Of a DNA stretch of 19,551 bases, positions 1 to 8,903 are shown piece after piece. Each line of letters begins with the position of its first letter. Position 1 is the first letter of the stretch. The stretch comes from JAZNGX01 sp045576675 (GTDB taxonomy: Bacteria > Bacillota > Clostridia > Monoglobales > Firm-18), in the NCBI GenBank assembly GCA_045576675.1, contig JAZNGX010000122.1, forward strand, positions 1 to 19,551. The letters run 5' to 3'. The position numbers were made by a program, and so were the translations under genes. Under the pieces are notes generated by a model, which did not search any database, was not told where the DNA came from, and was given only the letters and a program-made list of their open reading frames with translations.

Positions 1-3000
1 TTATACGCAGGCGAAATCCAGGCATCGTCACCAAGCATTGCTTTTAGCTGTGTATCAACTTCTGCCTCTTTTGTTATACCAGCTTCAAAGTAAACAAGAC
101 TGTTTTGCGGTACTGTCAAAAGATTTTCTTTTGTAAAGGCAAGTGTTACATTGTCACGTTTTACTTCAAGCTCTTTTTTGTCATTGAAATTTAATATTTC
201 ACGGGCTTCCATCGGAATACGTGTAACATTATGAATTTTTCTTTCATTAAGATCTATTGTTACAATATCACTTGTTGAAGAAATTGCAGATTGTTGAAGC
301 TGTCTAACATTTATTGAGCTATATTCATCAGTTCGTTCCAACACATAATCTGCAGGAGTTGACTCAATTAATTCAAACTGATCAAGGAAAACACCCTTGT
401 TCCAAATCTGACCGCCTGATGCTGAACGCCATACTGTAATTGACACTTCTTTCGGGTCAGTATTGGTTTTAAATACAAGTGTAGCCTTTGCATACTCACC
501 ATTATAAGATTTTATATTGCTTGACTGTGATGATATATTAGTACCTCTTACAGTTAACTGTGCACCCTCACCGTTAAGGTCGGCTTTGCCGTATGCTGAC
601 ACAGTATAATATGTCTGTGATTTCAGTTCAGGTAATATTTGCTCAACACCTGTGTTTGTAGCAGGTAGATATACTGCATTTGAAGCCTGAAATTTTTCGT
701 TCAAAAGGCCGCTTCCGGAATTAACCTTAACTGCATACTTTGCTTCCTGTCGTCCGTCTGAACGCTGTATCCATGGTTTCATATCAGTAGAACTGTCGTC
801 AAAATTAGCATTTGTAAGTAAATTTCCGCTTTGTTGTTCAGGCTTTAAGAACACAATGTTTGAAGGTTTTCCTTCTGTGCCATCTGATAAAAGCGGAACA
901 ACAGCGAAATAATATGTAACATCATTTCTAAGCAAATTACCGTCATCATCATGTGTCAGATTGAATGATGATGTCTTTCCTGGACTGTAAACATAATTAA
1001 GTGCATCAGGCTCAAAACCAAATTTGATTTTATATGCTTCTGCATTTATAACCGCATTCCATGCAAGTCTTACTGCATTTGTACCGGCAAAAGCAGATAC
1101 AATTTTTGTCTTGGATTCAGGAATTCCCTTTACAGGTTCTGAAACTGAAGTACCATCCTCAAACTGTGTGATAACTGCCACGTCATATTCCACGCCGTCT
1201 TCTAATCCGTCAATTATACAGGTAAGTGTTTCTGCATCAACTACAGGTGCGGTAACTGTTGTATCACCGTTGGTTGCAGTCACCTGATAGCCTGTAGCAC
1301 CACCTATTGCCTCCCATTCAACAGAAAAAGCCTGAAATCCCGGTGTAACGCTCTTAATTTTCACTCTGTTAATAGGGGTTGCACTTTTCTCCTGTGACAT
1401 CGGACTTTCGCAAAATTCATTAAATGCACTTATTGTAAAATAATATGTTGTATCATTTTCAAGTTCTTCAACAACATATGTCATATCAATATCGTCGGCG
1501 ATTTCTATAACACTGTCATAAACTCCCGCCTCTTTACCAATATAAATACGATAGCCTTCGCAACCTAATGACGGAGACCATGTTAGCGTAACATTTCCGT
1601 TATCAGCAACAGCTCTTGACAACACAGGAGCTTTAAGTGTTTCTGTTGCCGGTGTATTGTCAACATGCATTGAAATGTCTAATTTATCAATAGTAAGAGT
1701 GTAGCCTTTTGATGAGTCGTGCTTACCCTCACAGGTAAATGTAATTATATTTTCGCCTTCCTTGAGGTAAATTTCACCCTGGAAGCCGCCACGACGGTTT
1801 GCTACCTTCTCACTGTATGTATTTATTGTTTTAGGCGCATCCTGTCCGTTAACAGTTGCTTTATATATACCACCGGTAGGGCCGGACTGATAATAAGTTC
1901 CAAGTCCGTAGCGGCCTTCTTTTTCAACATTTATTTTAACCTGAATAGTATCTCCAACCTTCGCATTAGAAAACACTACATTATTTCCACCTGATGCTGC
2001 AGCATTAGCTTGTGTCGAATAATTAAGTTTTGTTTCAAACTCTGACAATTCAGCCTCAAATTCGTATCCACGTCCTTTTGGATACGATTTAAATGAACCG
2101 TAATACGCCGGATTTGGTAGGTAAACCTCTTCATTTACCTCCTCCATTACACCGGGCCAACCACCTTCGCCTGAAGATTTAAGCAAACGATAATAGAATG
2201 TTGTATGTGCATACTCTTTTATAGCATAAATACATTCATCCAGATATCTTACCCATGATGCCGTTGCACTGGTGTTATTTCTTTTACCCCACTCAGTAAA
2301 CATAACAGGTGTGCCGTCAACCTTCTCATAAAACTCTTTTGCAAGTCTTCTCATTGTTGCTGCATCGTCAAGGTACGGATGTAAACCTGCATAATCTACA
2401 TAGTCAAGGTACCCTGCCTTGATATATTCATCTATTTCCCAAAGTCCGTAATCATAAGAACCGTCGGGTTTACGCTGCCATACTGTCCAGCAGCATCCTA
2501 ATACTTTGACATCTGATTCACTGCGAATAACTTCACTTGCCGGCTTTAAAACATCATTAACATATTTTTCCGCTGTCTCGGCAATGGTAGCCGCACGCAC
2601 AGTACCGTCTTCATCCTGTACACGGTAATCAAAATATTTAGGAAGGTTAATTTCATTTATAACCTCTATAACGTCAGCAGCCTCACTTAGCTTCATTCCG
2701 TCATACTCATAATTCAAAAGCCAACGATAGTAGTTCTCTGTTTGTTCAGCATTTTCCGGTATAATACCGTTAAGACCACTTGTACCAAGAACTACAAAGA
2801 ATCCGGCTTTCTTAAACTTTACAGCCAACTGGAATGAATTGTTAACATTATTATTCTCCGGATCACTCCAGTCACGCACGTCAGTCCAAAGACGGACTGC
2901 GTTTACTCCCATATCCTGCAGTACAGGAATTGCTTTATCTGCATTGGTATCATTACCACACATCATTCCGAAAAATCCGGCTGTTTCAACTGTTTTTTCT

Positions 3001-3320
3001 TCACTTCTGCAAACTTCCGTATTATTTCCGCTATCCCATACAGCAACAGCATATTTATACTCTGTTGCAGGATCTATGTCATAATCTACATACTCGTTTT
3101 TAATTGTGCTTGCAATGTACTCACCATCTCGGTAAATATGGTATTCAGTAGAATCAGAAACATTATCTGCATTCCACTCCATTATAACCTGCTTCATAGT
3201 CAATGAAGTTAGTTTTGTAATTTCAACACCTGCATTATCAGCAAATACCGGAACTGTGCATACAAGCATTATAGTAACTAGCAGCAAACTGACTGTGCGA
3301 TTTATTAAATTAAATCTCAT
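1..3320 (-). CDS. Secreted multidomain glycoside hydrolase (clan GH-A), 3' end outside window
   Basis: This open frame runs from ATG at 3320 to base 1 without a stop, giving 1106 codons plus two bases; the C-terminus is missing. AAGGAG at 3331-3336 supports the start and overlaps the upstream gene's stop. Residues 1-27 are a signal peptide (cleavage near VFA/DN). An Fn3-like domain follows (about 30-102), then a TIM-barrel-like catalytic domain (about 104-405) with a probable acid/base Glu223 in INEINLP, His314 in GLHPY and a probable nucleophile Glu343 in FTEWG. The Glu spacing suits clan GH-A (GH5/GH39-like). Next come a CBM6/35-like beta-sandwich (about 418-547), three Fn3-like domains (about 564-646, 648-731, 734-828) and a CBM4/9-like module (about 831-990, starting NLLTNANFDD). 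Residues 992-1106 are unassigned. It probably cuts a plant polysaccharide outside the cell. The exact family and substrate are not readable. Confidence 0.88.
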   Translation of the reverse strand, partial: MRFNLINRTVSLLLVTIMLVCTVPVFADNAGVEITKLTSLTMKQVIMEWNADNVSDSTEYHIYRDGEYIASTIKNEYVDYDIDPATEYKYAVAVWDSGNNTEVCRSEEKTVETAGFFGMMCGNDTNADKAIPVLQDMGVNAVRLWTDVRDWSDPENNNVNNSFQLAVKFKKAGFFVVLGTSGLNGIIPENAEQTENYYRWLLNYEYDGMKLSEAADVIEVINEINLPKYFDYRVQDEDGTVRAATIAETAEKYVNDVLKPASEVIRSESDVKVLGCCWTVWQRKPDGSYDYGLWEIDEYIKAGYLDYVDYAGLHPYLDDAATMRRLAKEFYEKVDGTPVMFTEWGKRNNTSATASWVRYLDECIYAIKEYAHTTFYYRLLKSSGEGGWPGVMEEVNEEVYLPNPAYYGSFKSYPKGRGYEFEAELSEFETKLNYSTQANAAASGGNNVVFSNAKVGDTIQVKINVEKEGRYGLGTYYQSGPTGGIYKATVNGQDAPKTINTYSEKVANRRGGFQGEIYLKEGENIITFTCEGKHDSSKGYTLTIDKLDISMHVDNTPATETLKAPVLSRAVADNGNVTLTWSPSLGCEGYRIYIGKEAGVYDSVIEIADDIDMTYVVEELENDTTYYFTISAFNEFCESPMSQEKSATPINRVKIKSVTPGFQAFSVEWEAIGGATGYQVTATNGDTTVTAPVVDAETLTCIIDGLEDGVEYDVAVITQFEDGTSVSEPVKGIPESKTKIVSAFAGTNAVRLAWNAVINAEAYKIKFGFEPDALNYVYSPGKTSSFNLTHDDDGNLLRNDVTYYFAVVPLLSDGTEGKPSNIVFLKPEQQSGNLLTNANFDDSSTDMKPWIQRSDGRQEAKYAVKVNSGSGLLNEKFQASNAVYLPATNTGVEQILPELKSQTYYTVSAYGKADLNGEGAQLTVRGTNISSQSSNIKSYNGEYAKATLVFKTNTDPKEVSITVWRSASGGQIWNKGVFLDQFELIESTPADYVLERTDEYSSINVRQLQQSAISSTSDIVTIDLNERKIHNVTRIPMEAREILNFNDKKELEVKRDNVTLAFTKENLLTVPQNSLVYFEAGITKEAEVDTQLKAMLGDDAWISPAY

Positions 3321-3334
3321 ACCACACACTCTCC

Positions 3335-4549
3335 TTAAACCTGGTCATTTTGAACAACCGGAACAATATACACGGGCGTTTGACCAACCGTAACGGTTAA
3401 ATATTCACCGTTTCCCTCTGCTTTTTGTACATTACCCATCATATCATACAAATAAGCATCAGGCTCAATTGGTAAGGCAATACGCACCAAATTATCATTT
3501 TGATTCCACACAGCATACCGTGGAATACCGTTCTGTTCAAATTTTAAAAGCACCACAGAATCTATTCCTGTATCAATACGTGACACATACACAGCGTCAC
3601 CCAAAACATTAAGCATTACAGACAGGGCTGTTTCGGTATCTGTATCTAAAATACCTTTACCGCAGTCATAAACACTGTAAGTAACATAATTAATAGTAAA
3701 CCCTCTGGGCTCTTTATGTATTCCCCAAAGACACTGGCGAACGTAACACGCTGCCCTGCACTCCTCGTTTAACACAAAAGCATATCGCTGTGACTCTTTT
3801 GGATTTGCTGTAAATCCACGCTCACCTGTACAGTATGGAATATCTGTACCGCCAAATAAATCAAGCAATTCACGCTGCAATGTGTAATATTCCTTTGAAC
3901 ATATATTAAGACAATCAGGCATACCCGGAACGTACTGATGTCCCGTCCAGGCATCGATTGTATTTAAAAATTTATCCAGCAGATTTTTCTTTTTTAGTGT
4001 GGTCAATAACTGATAACACCAATTATCTTCTGACGGACGCAATCCCTCTCCGACTGCCGGACCAACCAGAATTGCATCAGGGTTAATATTTCGTATAATG
4101 TCTGCAACGCCTGCAAAATTATCATAGAACTGCATCGGGGACATTGAACCGAACATCCAAGCGACATTCGGCTCATTCCAGCTTTCCCATATAACATCAT
4201 AATCGTTATATCTCAAAACTGCCTCGCGAACAAAATTAGAATATGGCTCCCACAGGGCATTTCCTGGCAGCGGTACTGTTTGAGAGCGGTCATATATACC
4301 ATTGGTTTTACCCAAAATCAACATACATCTTAGACCTCTCTTATGACAGTCACTCACATATTTATCCATCTGTGTCCAGTCGAGTATTCCCTTTTCACGT
4401 TCAACTTTATTCCATTCAATTTCACGACGGATAATGCCAAATCCAATTTTTTGGCATCTATCAAGTATTTCTGTTGTTGGCTGCAGACCCTCATTTACAC
4501 CTATATGCTCACGAAATGTATCACCGGTTAAACGACGGTTCTTTCCCAT
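3335..4549 (-). CDS. Cytoplasmic clan GH-A glycosidase, GH39-like
   Basis: This 404-residue protein has no signal peptide or membrane segment, so it should act in the cytoplasm on imported oligosaccharides. It looks like a TIM-barrel glycosidase followed by a small beta-rich C-terminal domain (about 325-400). The probable acid/base is Glu126 in the ESWNEPN motif and the probable nucleophile is Glu243 in CTGERGF; both motifs and their spacing fit clan GH-A retaining enzymes, closest by eye to GH39 (beta-xylosidase/alpha-L-iduronidase type). The conserved His-x-Tyr motif is present as GHQY (204-206). AAGGAGG at 4559-4565 lies 9 nt before the ATG and overlaps the stop codon of the solute-binding protein gene, so the two are probably co-translated. 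GH5 or another GH-A family remains possible. The substrate is unknown. Confidence 0.85.
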   Translation of the reverse strand: MGKNRRLTGDTFREHIGVNEGLQPTTEILDRCQKIGFGIIRREIEWNKVEREKGILDWTQMDKYVSDCHKRGLRCMLILGKTNGIYDRSQTVPLPGNALWEPYSNFVREAVLRYNDYDVIWESWNEPNVAWMFGSMSPMQFYDNFAGVADIIRNINPDAILVGPAVGEGLRPSEDNWCYQLLTTLKKKNLLDKFLNTIDAWTGHQYVPGMPDCLNICSKEYYTLQRELLDLFGGTDIPYCTGERGFTANPKESQRYAFVLNEECRAACYVRQCLWGIHKEPRGFTINYVTYSVYDCGKGILDTDTETALSVMLNVLGDAVYVSRIDTGIDSVVLLKFEQNGIPRYAVWNQNDNLVRIALPIEPDAYLYDMMGNVQKAEGNGEYLTVTVGQTPVYIVPVVQNDQV

Positions 4550-4563
4550 GCCGTGCTTCCTCC

Positions 4564-6252
4564 TTATTTTAAGTAGTCAGCATACGCATCATTATATGCC
4601 TTTAAGATTTCATCTACATCTCTCTTACGAATTTCTTCTGTGAACTGATCCCACTCATCTAACGAACGTAGTCCCATGATAAACTTATCAATTTCAGCAG
4701 TTACGTAGTCACGTAAGTTTGTTTCTTTATCATTTCTTACATCCTGACGCTCTTTTGAGAATACAAAAGTCGGAGGTGGTGCTAATACAGCATTATTGCT
4801 TGTATATAGCAGATTTGTAGCAGTCTGACGATCGTCAAAAGCACTTGGATAGTTTGATACAAGATGCTCAGTACTGTTGATTTCATAATGACAGAAACCG
4901 CTCATCTGACCACCAAAATCAGGATTTAACTCTTTTGTATAATCAGGATTTTTAGAATCCTTTAAATCAGAATGCCATGAAATTGTACCATCATCATTTC
5001 GAAGATATGTTACGCCTTCAATACCGTAGCTTGTTGCAAGTCTTCCTTCTGGGCTGTAAATCCAGTCAAGGAAACGGCATACAGTTTCAGGATCCTTTAC
5101 TTTTGAGCTGATAACAATACCTTCGTTTGCAACCTTATAGCTTCTTCCTACAACACCTGAGTCACCATCATTAGCAACAGGAGGTAAAATTCCCATAAAA
5201 CGCATATCTGAATTGTTGCCATAGAAAAGGTTGTTAGTCCATCTTACACGTGTTAACCAGTCAACAGTCATAAATGTACGTCCTGATGATAGTTTTTCTT
5301 CCCATGTTTTTGTATCCTGCAAAGCATATTCAGGGTCAATCAAGCCCTCTGCATACAGTTTTGCAAGATATGTAACCATATCCTTAAATTCAGGTTCCAA
5401 CGGACCGTAAGTAAATTTGTTTGTCTTTGAATTTAAATATACACCGGTACCCAAGTCATGTCCGAACAAACCGCTGAAGCCTGTTCCGAAAGACTCTGCA
5501 AGAGGACCATATAAATGAACACCACCTGAACGGATTGTCCACGGAATCATATCGGGATAACGTTCTTTAACTGCTTTTAACAGTTCATACAGTTCATCAT
5601 ATGTCTTAGGCTCTGTGAAGCCCTCCTTCTGCATTATATCTTCACGAACCATTATACCTTCTGTAATGGTATTACTGGTTATAAACGGCAATATGTACAT
5701 ATTACCGTCAGCAGCCTTGCTTGAATTTTCTAAATCAGGATAATCTTCCATAAGCTTTCTCATATTAGGCATAATATCTAAATACTCATTGTATGGAAGA
5801 AATACACCCTTGGTACCTAATTCGTTTATAAGCGCGTCGTCTTCTGTACGCCAGATAACATCAGGAATATCATCTGTGTTAAGCATTATATTAAGCTTTT
5901 CTTTGTAGTTTGAGCTGGGTATTACCTGAATGTCAAGCTTAATGCCTGTAAGGCGTGCAATATTTTTCAAAAATTCATTTTTTTCAAATGATTTAATAGG
6001 ATATGAGGGATGCTCACTCATAGCCACCTTTATAGTAGTAAGAGTTTTTGAGATAGGCATTTCAAGACCGCCTGTTCCCTCTAACCATTCTCCACCTTTG
6101 CCATTTAGTTCAGGATGGTCAGCAACCTTAGGAGCTTCTTTTCTGATTTCAATCCCTTCATTAGAAGCTTCATTGTTACTTGTACAACCTGCTACACAGC
6201 AAATCATAACAACTGCCATTAACAAAGCAACAATTTTCGAACCTTTGCACAT
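4564..6252 (-). CDS. ABC transporter solute-binding lipoprotein, LplA/YtcQ-like
   Basis: This 562-residue protein starts with a short lipoprotein signal peptide, a hydrophobic stretch at residues 7-22 ending in the lipobox VAGC. Cys23 is the expected lipidated residue, followed by a Ser/Asn/Glu-rich tether. The rest resembles family 1 extracellular solute-binding proteins of the LplA/YtcQ branch, which are about 500-560 residues long and bind oligosaccharides for CUT1-type importers. Features by eye include DIPDVIWRTEDD, the hinge-like VREDIMQKEG segment and the WIYSPEG helix. AAGGAG at 6262-6267 lies 9 nt before the ATG. It follows permease 2 after 23 bp and precedes a cytoplasmic glycosidase, so it probably captures a glycan fragment that this glycosidase then hydrolyses. 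Identity of the ligand is not readable. Confidence 0.92.
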   Translation of the reverse strand: MCKGSKIVALLMAVVMICCVAGCTSNNEASNEGIEIRKEAPKVADHPELNGKGGEWLEGTGGLEMPISKTLTTIKVAMSEHPSYPIKSFEKNEFLKNIARLTGIKLDIQVIPSSNYKEKLNIMLNTDDIPDVIWRTEDDALINELGTKGVFLPYNEYLDIMPNMRKLMEDYPDLENSSKAADGNMYILPFITSNTITEGIMVREDIMQKEGFTEPKTYDELYELLKAVKERYPDMIPWTIRSGGVHLYGPLAESFGTGFSGLFGHDLGTGVYLNSKTNKFTYGPLEPEFKDMVTYLAKLYAEGLIDPEYALQDTKTWEEKLSSGRTFMTVDWLTRVRWTNNLFYGNNSDMRFMGILPPVANDGDSGVVGRSYKVANEGIVISSKVKDPETVCRFLDWIYSPEGRLATSYGIEGVTYLRNDDGTISWHSDLKDSKNPDYTKELNPDFGGQMSGFCHYEINSTEHLVSNYPSAFDDRQTATNLLYTSNNAVLAPPPTFVFSKERQDVRNDKETNLRDYVTAEIDKFIMGLRSLDEWDQFTEEIRKRDVDEILKAYNDAYADYLK

Positions 6253-6275
6253 ACTTATTATCTCCTTTCTATTTA

Positions 6276-7151
6276 TCAGCCCTTTATTGAGCCGATCATA
6301 ACACCTTTAACGAAATATTTCTGTATAAACGGATATACACAAATAATCGGAAGTACTGCAACCATAATAGTTGCATATTTGATTGAATCGGAAATAACCA
6401 ATTCTGCCTCTAATTCAGGATTACCTGATGCAAAAGCAGTTTGTCCTGCTATAACTATCTGCTGAAGTATAATCTGAAGAGGCCATTTATTCTTTGTATT
6501 AAGATAAATCAACGGACCAAAATAATTGTTCCAGTGTCCTACCGCATAGAACAAACCAAGAGTTGCCACAATGGGCATTGATAGCGGAAGTATTATTTTA
6601 AATAATACACCAAAATCGTTGCATCCGTCAAGCACGGCTGACTCCTCAAGTGAATCCGGTATTCCCTGAAAATACGTTCTCATAATGATCATATTCCAGG
6701 TGCTGATTGCACCGGGTAGTATAACAGCCCACATAGTGTCAACCAATTTAAGTGACTTAATAACAAGATAGTTAGGAATTAAGCCGCCGCTGAAGAACAT
6801 TGTAAAAGCGATTATTTTTGTAAAAACATCTCTTCCAAAAAACTGTTTTTTGGATAGTGGATATGCTACCATAGCAGTAAGAATAAGGTTAATTGTTGTT
6901 CCTACAACGGTATAAACTATTGTATTACGATATGATATAAACAAATATTCGTTTTGAAAAACCGCTTTATAAGCATCTGTGCTAATGCCCTTAGGATAAA
7001 ACGTAACCGAATTATTTGCAACTGCCATCTGATCACTTATGGAAACAGCAGCCACATGCAAAAACGGATATAAAGTTATAATCATAAGGAACAAAAGTCC
7101 TATGTTATTGAAAAAACGGAATATCTTATATGATCTACTCTCAAATTCCAT
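6276..7151 (-). CDS. Sugar ABC transporter permease, LplC/YtcP-like (MalG family)
   Basis: This 291-residue integral membrane protein has about six hydrophobic segments (near residues 13-35, 78-100, 112-130, 140-158, 187-208 and 262-280). The cytoplasmic EAA loop is clear at about 169-190 (EESAVLDGCNDFG followed by IILPLSMP) and would dock the ATPase. The N-terminal RSYKIFRFFNN and the C-terminal VKGVMIGSIKG are typical of the CarB/LplC/YtcP branch. It should pair with the permease at 16413-17372 and the lipoprotein at 4564-6252 to form one importer. AAGGGG at 7160-7165 precedes the ATG by 8 nt. Its separation from its partner permease by 9.2 kb of surface-protein genes is unusual. Confidence 0.93.
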   Translation of the reverse strand: MEFESRSYKIFRFFNNIGLLFLMIITLYPFLHVAAVSISDQMAVANNSVTFYPKGISTDAYKAVFQNEYLFISYRNTIVYTVVGTTINLILTAMVAYPLSKKQFFGRDVFTKIIAFTMFFSGGLIPNYLVIKSLKLVDTMWAVILPGAISTWNMIIMRTYFQGIPDSLEESAVLDGCNDFGVLFKIILPLSMPIVATLGLFYAVGHWNNYFGPLIYLNTKNKWPLQIILQQIVIAGQTAFASGNPELEAELVISDSIKYATIMVAVLPIICVYPFIQKYFVKGVMIGSIKG

Positions 7152-7177
7152 TTAGTTCACCCCTTATGTCTAATATA

Positions 7178-8899
7178 CTAAATAAGAGTGTATGCGCTCA
7201 TAATACGGTAAAGCATAACTGCAGCCTCGGCACGGGTTGCATTCTGTAACGGAGCGAATTTATTGTCTCCGACACCGTTTATAAATTCATTCTTACGCAT
7301 TACAGCTACAGCATTTTTTGCCCAATTTGCAATTTCATTATCATCAGCAAACTCGGTATTCTCGTTTTGATCATATGGTAATCTCTTGTATTCTAATATA
7401 CGAAGGAATACTGTTGCAATTTCCTGTCTGCTTATTGGACGGTTCGGTTCAAAGTTCTTATCATCAACACCATTTAGAACATCAATGCTGTATAAAGACA
7501 TAACAGAATCGTAATACCAATCGTTAACTGTTACATCATCAAATACAACAGCACCCGTTGCTCTTGGTGTCTGAAAACCTTTAGCTATAAGCTTGGCAAA
7601 CTCTGCACGTGTTATTGAAGCAGATGGTGCAAACATGTTATCGCCAACACCTGATATAATTCCCTGATTTGTTAATGCTATTATTGCATCTTTAGCCCAT
7701 GCCACACCATCAATATCATTAAACAATGTGTTTGAATTATATGCGTTGCTATCTACGGGAGCTGTAGCCGGATAGTTTGACAGACCTGCGCCTATTCCAC
7801 CACCGCCGGCACCGCCGCCTCCGCCGGTGCCACCGGGACCGTTGTTACCATTATTGTTGTTTTTCTGACTTGAAAGTAATGATGAAATTTCATCATCTAA
7901 ATATTCAGCTATATCATCAACATCAGTAAATTCCTGAGCGGCACAACCTTGCCACAAAGCATCTTTATTTGATGATTTCAAATCCTCATAACTGTCCTTA
8001 TCATATTCGATGCCTTCATCTTCAACTATGTCATAAAGCCTTTCCCAAGAACCATAGTTAACACGGCATAAGGTCATATTTGGATTATATACATTCTTAA
8101 TATCACTGTAATTTGCGTAATCTGCGTTAACAACTGCATTGTAGAAAACGGGAGCAGCAGAATCTGAAAGCAAATCTTGTTTTGAAGCATCAATACCGAT
8201 TAAATTGCCATACTTCTTAAGTAAGTCTTTAATATTGGTGTTATCAGCTGTACTGATTTCCTCAGCTACTACACCTTCCTGAACACAATCAAACAAATCA
8301 TTCAATTTTTCTGCAAGCTGTTCTTCACTTGCATTAGAAGGAAGTGGGTCAAAATCCGAATCCGATAACAAATCAGTAACACGTTTAGTTCTGTTTCCTT
8401 CATATAACTGATGATATGTATCAACTAATGAAGAAGGAGCACCAAGCAGGCTGATTGAACTTTCAATATTATCTGCAGTGATTGTTACACCAATCAACTG
8501 ATTATAGATATTTATAAGACTTGAAACATTACGATATGCAAAGCTGTCATCAAAACGTCCTGAAACGTTATATCCTTGCAAATATATGTAATATTCGCCT
8601 TCCGTCAAATCATGAGGAATGCTGTATTCAAATGAGAAAGTACCGTCAACACCGGTTTGTTCACTTTTAGCCAACAACAGTGTAGCCGGATCAAAAACAC
8701 CTGAAACATTTTCTTCTGATGACACCCAAACGCTTATCGGTAACCATGAAATATCAGACACACCGCTTAATTTCAATGTGAATGAAGCAGCATCGTAATG
8801 AAAATTATCCACTGTTAAGTAATTGCTTTCATCAGCATAAATTGTTAGTGAGCAAGCAATCAGTGCAATAATAATTAACAGGCTAACAAATCTTTTCAT
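7178..8899 (-). CDS. Secreted surface protein with three C-terminal SLH domains
   Basis: This 573-residue protein has a signal peptide (about 1-22, ending TIYA/DES) and an Ig-like beta domain (about 25-125, from NYLTVDNFHYD to the Tyr-rich strand EYYIYLQGY). A helix-rich region I do not recognise follows (about 126-345). An Asn/Gly-rich linker (about 347-373) leads to three SLH domains (about 392-440, 453-505 and 517-573). Their wall-binding motifs read ITRAE, ISRQE and ATRAE. SLH triplets normally bind pyruvylated secondary wall polymer, so the N-terminal half should face outward. AAGGGAG at 8909-8915 lies inside the last codons of the preceding SLH gene, only 4 bp separate the two genes, and translational coupling is likely. 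No catalytic motif is visible; a scaffold or substrate-holding role is inference. Confidence 0.9.
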   Translation of the reverse strand: MKRFVSLLIIIALIACSLTIYADESNYLTVDNFHYDAASFTLKLSGVSDISWLPISVWVSSEENVSGVFDPATLLLAKSEQTGVDGTFSFEYSIPHDLTEGEYYIYLQGYNVSGRFDDSFAYRNVSSLINIYNQLIGVTITADNIESSISLLGAPSSLVDTYHQLYEGNRTKRVTDLLSDSDFDPLPSNASEEQLAEKLNDLFDCVQEGVVAEEISTADNTNIKDLLKKYGNLIGIDASKQDLLSDSAAPVFYNAVVNADYANYSDIKNVYNPNMTLCRVNYGSWERLYDIVEDEGIEYDKDSYEDLKSSNKDALWQGCAAQEFTDVDDIAEYLDDEISSLLSSQKNNNNGNNGPGGTGGGGGAGGGGIGAGLSNYPATAPVDSNAYNSNTLFNDIDGVAWAKDAIIALTNQGIISGVGDNMFAPSASITRAEFAKLIAKGFQTPRATGAVVFDDVTVNDWYYDSVMSLYSIDVLNGVDDKNFEPNRPISRQEIATVFLRILEYKRLPYDQNENTEFADDNEIANWAKNAVAVMRKNEFINGVGDNKFAPLQNATRAEAAVMLYRIMSAYTLI

Positions 8900-8903
8900 T
8901 TAC

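Noticed and set aside
1..3320. Left-edge stretch as a non-coding or broken gene
   Set aside because: The frame from ATG 3320 stays open to base 1; catalytic motifs at 2654, 2381 and 2294 and later Trp codons at 1580 and 773 are all in the same frame.
5930..6301. Plus-strand frame of 123 codons opposite the binding-protein signal region
   Set aside because: It is antisense to a confidently identified lipoprotein gene and its sequence looks like a shadow with no recognisable domain.
7783..7860. GC-rich stretch resembling a terminator or hairpin
   Set aside because: It encodes the Asn/Gly-rich linker before the SLH domains in an intact frame, which fully explains its composition.
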